Source: Acidobacteriota bacterium
Lineage (GTDB): Bacteria > Acidobacteriota > Terriglobia > Acidiferrales > UBA7541
DNA: 45,811 bases
Reading direction: 5' to 3'
Assembly: GCA_003224145.1 (NCBI GenBank)
Contig: QHYN01000208.1
Span: forward strand, 1-45,811
In this document: piece by piece, positions 42,542 to 45,811 of the stretch
Position numbering within the stretch: the stretch's first letter is position 1
Layout of the letters: the number at the start of each line of letters is the position of its first letter
The notes under the pieces: model-generated
The model's database searches: none
What the model was told of the DNA's origin: nothing
What the model saw: the letters and a program-made list of their open reading frames with translations, nothing else
Translations under genes and position numbers: made by a program

Positions 42542-44476
42542 TCAACGCTCGGGTTCGCGGTCTGGATTGGCCGGCGTGGTGTCAGCCGTTTCCTCTGTCT
42601 TGAGTGCCACTCGTGAAGCAGCCATTGCCGCTGGAACGCGTGGGCGCTGGGGTTCAGGGCGCTTGGCATCGGCAGTGAACTGCCCCTGGGTCTTCTTGTT
42701 CTTCTTATCGTAATAGGCCTTAATAATATCACGCACCACAGGTCCCGCAGCCTCGCCGCCGTGCTTTCCGCTTTCCTGCACCAGCACCGAGACGACAATC
42801 TCCGGATTGCGGCGCGGTGCATAACCGACAAACCAGGCATTGTCGAGAAATTTCTTCTGCTTGCCAAAGCGGTCGCGGGTAGCATAGCCGATCACCTGGG
42901 CAGTGCCGGATTTGCCGGAGAACTCGATGCCTTGAAGCTTGAGCGCGGCACCCGTTCCGCCACTGTTCACCACGCCGTACATGTCGTCCGTTATTTTTTC
43001 GATGGTGGACTCTGAGAGAGGGAACTTGTCCTCGTTGACATTCGGCGCATCCTTGAGCATGTGCGGCTGCATGAAGACGCCGCCGGAGGCGATGCCGCCG
43101 ATAAGGCGCGCGAGTTGCAGCGGAGTCGTGATGACGGCGCCCTGGCCAACGGCAACGGAGACAGTCTCGCCGGGGTACCACTTCCGGTGAAATACGCGCT
43201 GCACCCAATCTTCGCTGGGCATCAGGCCGGGTTCTTCGGAGGGCAGGTCAATGCCGGTCTTGCGGCCGAGGCCGAACTTGGTGGCGTAGTAGGAAATGCG
43301 ATCGATACCAAGCCGGACACCAAGGTTGTAGAAGAAAACGTCGCAGGACTGATTGACGGCCCTGTGTACGTCCACCACACCGTGGGAACTCTTGCCAAAG
43401 ACCCAGCATTTGAACTGGCGGCCGTAGAACGTGCCATAACCCGGGCAAAACACGCTGAAGCTTTCAGGGACAGCCTTTGTCTCATACATGGCGGTAGCCA
43501 TGACAATCTTGAAAACGGAGCCTGGAGCCAACTGCGCCTGAATCGCGCGATTCAGCAAGGGACGCTCCGGGTCGTCATTGAGCTTCTTCCACTCTTCCGC
43601 AGAGATGCGGATGGCAAAATCATTGGGGTCAATCGCGGGATGGCTAGCCATGGCCAAGACTTCGCCGCTGCGCGGATCGAGTGCAACGACGGCACCGGGG
43701 CGGGCGCCCAAGGACTGTTCGGCCACTTGCTGCATGTCTAGGTCGATGCTGAGCTGAATCTGTTTGCCGGGAATCGCTTCCTGCGTGGGAAGCGGGCCCA
43801 CTTCTTTTCCGATGCTGTTGACGATGACGCGCCGCTTGCCGTCGGTGCCCATCAGGATGTCATTGTATTGCCGTTCCAGGCCAAATTTTCCCGCAAAGTC
43901 CCCCATACGCAGCCTGCCGTTGCTCGCTTCAATCTGTTGCTCGCTGACTTCACCCACGTAGCCCGCGGCATGAGAAAGGAAACCGTCCGGCAGGTAGCGC
44001 CTGCGGGAAACGGAAATCATTTCCAGCACTGGAATGTCGGATTTGTGCGATTCGATGTAGGCGATGTCCGCGGGCGAAGCCTCCGGTTTGATGATGATGG
44101 ACTGAAATTTGGGGAGATTTTTTGTATTGCTGAGCTGGTCCTTCAAATCATCCAGCGAAATTCCAAGGCCTTCGGAAATGGCGGGAAGATATTTTTCCAC
44201 CAGGACTGGCTCGTCACGCAGCAGCAGAACGCTGAAGGAGGGCCGGTTGTCCACCAGCACGCGGCCGTCGCGGTCCAGCATGCGGCCGCGTGGCGCGATC
44301 ACGGGAATTTCACGAACGCGATTGCGCTCTGCCAGGGAAGCGTACTTGTCGGAGTCGATGACCTGGAGTTTCCAGAAGCCGAGCAGCAACACGCCAACCA
44401 TGCCCACAATAACATAGGATGCTATGGCCAGCCGCGCTTGCGGCAATCGATTGTCGTTGCGAAACCAGTAAGACAC
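42542..44476 (-). CDS. mrdA: Penicillin-binding protein 2
   Basis: 644 residues. Single N-terminal helix (about 17-37), pedestal domain with IAPRGRMLDRDGRVLVDNRPS, and transpeptidase domain with all three motifs: S320-V-F-K323, S377-C-D379 (SCD is normal for PBP2) and K522-S-G-T. It cross-links lateral wall peptidoglycan with RodA. The C-terminal tail after about 590 is Pro/Arg/Glu rich and disordered, longer than in many PBP2. The GTG start at 44476 gives MSYWFRNDN; upstream lies no mreC or mreD, which often precede this gene. Confidence 0.94.
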   Translation of the reverse strand: MSYWFRNDNRLPQARLAIASYVIVGMVGVLLLGFWKLQVIDSDKYASLAERNRVREIPVIAPRGRMLDRDGRVLVDNRPSFSVLLLRDEPVLVEKYLPAISEGLGISLDDLKDQLSNTKNLPKFQSIIIKPEASPADIAYIESHKSDIPVLEMISVSRRRYLPDGFLSHAAGYVGEVSEQQIEASNGRLRMGDFAGKFGLERQYNDILMGTDGKRRVIVNSIGKEVGPLPTQEAIPGKQIQLSIDLDMQQVAEQSLGARPGAVVALDPRSGEVLAMASHPAIDPNDFAIRISAEEWKKLNDDPERPLLNRAIQAQLAPGSVFKIVMATAMYETKAVPESFSVFCPGYGTFYGRQFKCWVFGKSSHGVVDVHRAVNQSCDVFFYNLGVRLGIDRISYYATKFGLGRKTGIDLPSEEPGLMPSEDWVQRVFHRKWYPGETVSVAVGQGAVITTPLQLARLIGGIASGGVFMQPHMLKDAPNVNEDKFPLSESTIEKITDDMYGVVNSGGTGAALKLQGIEFSGKSGTAQVIGYATRDRFGKQKKFLDNAWFVGYAPRRNPEIVVSVLVQESGKHGGEAAGPVVRDIIKAYYDKKNKKTQGQFTADAKRPEPQRPRVPAAMAASRVALKTEETADTTPANPDREPER

Positions 44477-44849
44477 AAAAACCCCGCGCGCAAGCAGTTC
44501 TTTCTCAGGGCTCTTTGCCCGCTCCGGCTTTGCCGGATTGCACTCGCGTCACGAAAAATCTGCAGCGTGGGTTTTAAGTTGGCCCCGGAATCGCCGGGGT
44601 CATGCTCAAATTGTCCGTCGAAAATTTCCTCGAACCTGGGCCACGAAAAAATCTTCCGGAGCTCCCGAAGTGCCGCCGGACCGATGCTGCCTGAAGCAGC
44701 AAAGGTCCTTTTCAAGCTACCACTTGGCTAGGAGGGCCGCAAGCCGTCCTGGAGGACAGGTTCCAGGTCTGCATGGATAGTTCGGGTGGACATGGTGTCG
44801 AGCGTGTTGCTCAGGCTACAGGTATCAAGCTATCGTAGGAGATTCTCTT
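44477..44849. other. Divergent spacer between mrdA and P-loop kinase
   Basis: 373 bases holding both promoters. Short stems are visible (CCCGGA/TCGCCGGGG region at 44583-44602; GGAGGGCCGC...GTCCTGGAGGACAGG at 44730-44762), but no RNA family is recognised. ORFs here (for example 44422-44715, minus) overlap mrdA and look like shadows. Confidence 0.5.
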
Positions 44850-45524
44850 ATGCCTGCCGAAGTGCGCATTGCTGGACCTCTGCGAATTGCCTTGATCGGC
44901 ATGTCCGGTACCGGGAAGACCTTCTGGAAAAAGAAGTTAGCGGAGAGTGGCGTTCCGGCCATCTCCTGCGATGACCACATTGAGCAAAAGCTTGCGCCGA
45001 GGCTTGCCGTCGGGGCCTACGTGGGAATTAGCGGCGTGGCCGCGTGGATGGGGTGGCCGGACAGCCCCACCTATGCGGAAAGGGAAGCGGAATATTTAGC
45101 GGAAGAGGTTCACACGCTGGACGAAGCTTTGGTGCAACTCGAAAGGCAGCCAGAAAAAGCTTTGGTCCTGGATACCACTGGGAGCGTGATCTATACGGGA
45201 AATCATTTGCTGATGAGATTGCGGCGGCAGATGACCATTGTGTACCTGGCGGCGTCGGCGGAAGAACTGCAAGTGCTCGTCGAAAGATATTTGCATGATC
45301 CGAAGCCGGTCTTGTGGCGCGGCGCATTCCAGCCGAAGCCCGGAGAAGCGCCGCGCGAAACGGTGACGCGGTGTTATCCGGCGCTGATCGAAGCGCGACG
45401 CCGAAGCTACGAAGCGCTGGCGCATTGCACGCTGCCGGTGTCGGCGCTGCGGGACACGGCGCTGGATGCTGAAGCATTCCTGACCATGGTTCGGACCAAG
45501 ATCGCGAGCAGCCGCTTGGGCTAG
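44850..45524 (+). CDS. Shikimate-kinase-like P-loop NTPase
   Basis: 224 residues. Walker A G17-MSGTGKT24 (ALIGMSGTGKTFWKKKLAE) followed by CDDHIEQKLAP, which resembles the DXD region of shikimate/gluconate-type kinases. The centre differs (VGAYVGISGVAAWMGWPDSPTYAEREAEYLAEE), and LVLDTTGSVIYTGNHLL is a likely Walker-B-like strand. The protein is longer than AroK (about 170) and lacks an evident shikimate site, so substrate is open. ATG 44850 has GGAG nearby. Threonine synthase follows in the same direction. Confidence 0.72.
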   Translation: MPAEVRIAGPLRIALIGMSGTGKTFWKKKLAESGVPAISCDDHIEQKLAPRLAVGAYVGISGVAAWMGWPDSPTYAEREAEYLAEEVHTLDEALVQLERQPEKALVLDTTGSVIYTGNHLLMRLRRQMTIVYLAASAEELQVLVERYLHDPKPVLWRGAFQPKPGEAPRETVTRCYPALIEARRRSYEALAHCTLPVSALRDTALDAEAFLTMVRTKIASSRLG

Positions 45525-45554
45525 TCTAAATGAGACTAGTCTAAATAAGACTAG
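45521..45554 (+). repeat. Tandem 15-base repeat forming two exclusive hairpins
   Basis: CTAGTCTAAATGAGA, CTAGTCTAAATAAGA and a third partial CTAGT. Arms CTAGTCT/AGACTAG (7 bases each) give hairpins 45521-45539 and 45536-45554, which share bases 45536-45539 and so cannot both form. The first arm contains the TAG stop of the P-loop gene. Confidence 0.75.
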
Positions 45555-45571
45555 TGCAGGGACGAAAATTC

Positions 45572-45811
45572 TTGAGATATGGAAGCACATCGCGAAAGGC
45601 TCCGCTCACCTCGTTGCGAGGCGCGGTGCTGCGCGGGCTCGCGCCGGACGGCGGGCTGTACATGCCGATGGAAATTGCGCGCCATTCGCCTGCGGAACTC
45701 GAAGAGTTCCGGCGGTTGCCGTTCACGGAGGTGTGCTTCCGCGTGGTGAAACCATTCGCCACGCCGGACGTGCCGGGAGAAGTGATGTGGCAAATCGTGA
45801 GCGAGGCCATC
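45572..45811 (+). CDS. thrC: Threonine synthase, N-terminal part (cut by window end)
   Basis: 80 codons to the window edge, frame open. The translation MRYGSTSRKAPLTSLRGAVL then RGLAPDGGLYMP is the classic threonine synthase N-terminus, followed by LPFTEVCFRVVKPF. The enzyme converts O-phosphohomoserine to threonine with pyridoxal phosphate; the catalytic Lys lies beyond the window. The start is taken as TTG 45572 with AGGGA upstream; no ATG or GTG in frame fits better. It lies 47 bases after the P-loop gene. Confidence 0.85.
   Translation, partial: MRYGSTSRKAPLTSLRGAVLRGLAPDGGLYMPMEIARHSPAELEEFRRLPFTEVCFRVVKPFATPDVPGEVMWQIVSEAI

Noticed and set aside
43340-43380. SCD instead of SxN in PBP2 as an abnormal active site
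   Set aside because: S-x-D is the normal form of this motif in the PBP2 class.
44700-44780. Possible riboswitch or tRNA-like fold upstream of the P-loop gene
   Set aside because: Some stems can be drawn, but no conserved core of any RNA family that I know is present.
377-45000. CRISPR arrays, insertion sequences, phage genes
   Set aside because: No regularly spaced repeats beyond the short ones listed, no transposase or integrase motif in any frame.

Overview
The window looks like chromosomal DNA from an Acidobacteriota bacterium, probably class Terriglobia or a near relative. The GC content is high. There is a very large TonB-dependent receptor with an N-terminal carboxypeptidase-regulatory-like domain, several secreted TPR and TonB-C proteins, a bactofilin, a DUF374 acyltransferase, an RNase E/G with a huge disordered insert, and a DUF177-L32-plsX-fab cluster. 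This assignment rests on gene content only. I see no rRNA, tRNA, CRISPR array, prophage or insertion sequence.

Layout. 1-2611 (+): a membrane-anchored TPR protein cut by one base at the left edge, a dGTPase-type HD hydrolase and a zinc-ribbon/RDD membrane protein. 2699-8126 (-): a small outer-membrane barrel protein, a three-gene trehalose-type unit (sensor-HAMP-GT20 synthase, DUF5752 protein, TreT-like GT4) and a small secreted protein. 8802-13170: the TonB-dependent receptor (+) ending at a strong terminator, and a convergent exported TonB-C protein (-). 13588-22775 (+): DUF177, rpmF, plsX, fabD, fabG, a small membrane protein, acpP, fabF, then etfB, etfA and ETF-ubiquinone oxidoreductase. 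22791-26273 (-): an FN3/beta-propeller lipoprotein and a FecR-like exported protein. 26383-27171 (+): a DUF374 acyltransferase. 27318-32549 (-): HtrA-like protease, coaE, folD, a repeat-bearing spacer and a TPR-TonB protein. 32734-36263: sulfite-oxidase-like molybdoenzyme (+), bactofilin (-), secreted TPR protein (+). 36459-37635 (-): ECF sigma factor, a tiny membrane protein that may be an anti-sigma factor, and a four-helix membrane protein. 37849-44476 (-): RNase E/G, rodA, mrdA. 44850-45811 (+): a shikimate-kinase-like P-loop protein and the start of threonine synthase.

How the genes work together. The fab block makes fatty acids: PlsX links acyl-ACP to phospholipid synthesis, and FabD, FabG, ACP and FabF run elongation. 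The following etf genes carry electrons from acyl-CoA and other dehydrogenases to quinone. rodA and mrdA build the lateral wall, and the bactofilin may also help set cell shape. The trehalose unit is the most unusual part: its GT20 enzyme is fused to a membrane sensor and HAMP module, a DUF5752 gene follows, and a second, mechanistically different trehalose-type synthase is coupled by an overlapping stop/start. No trehalose-6-phosphate phosphatase is present in the window.
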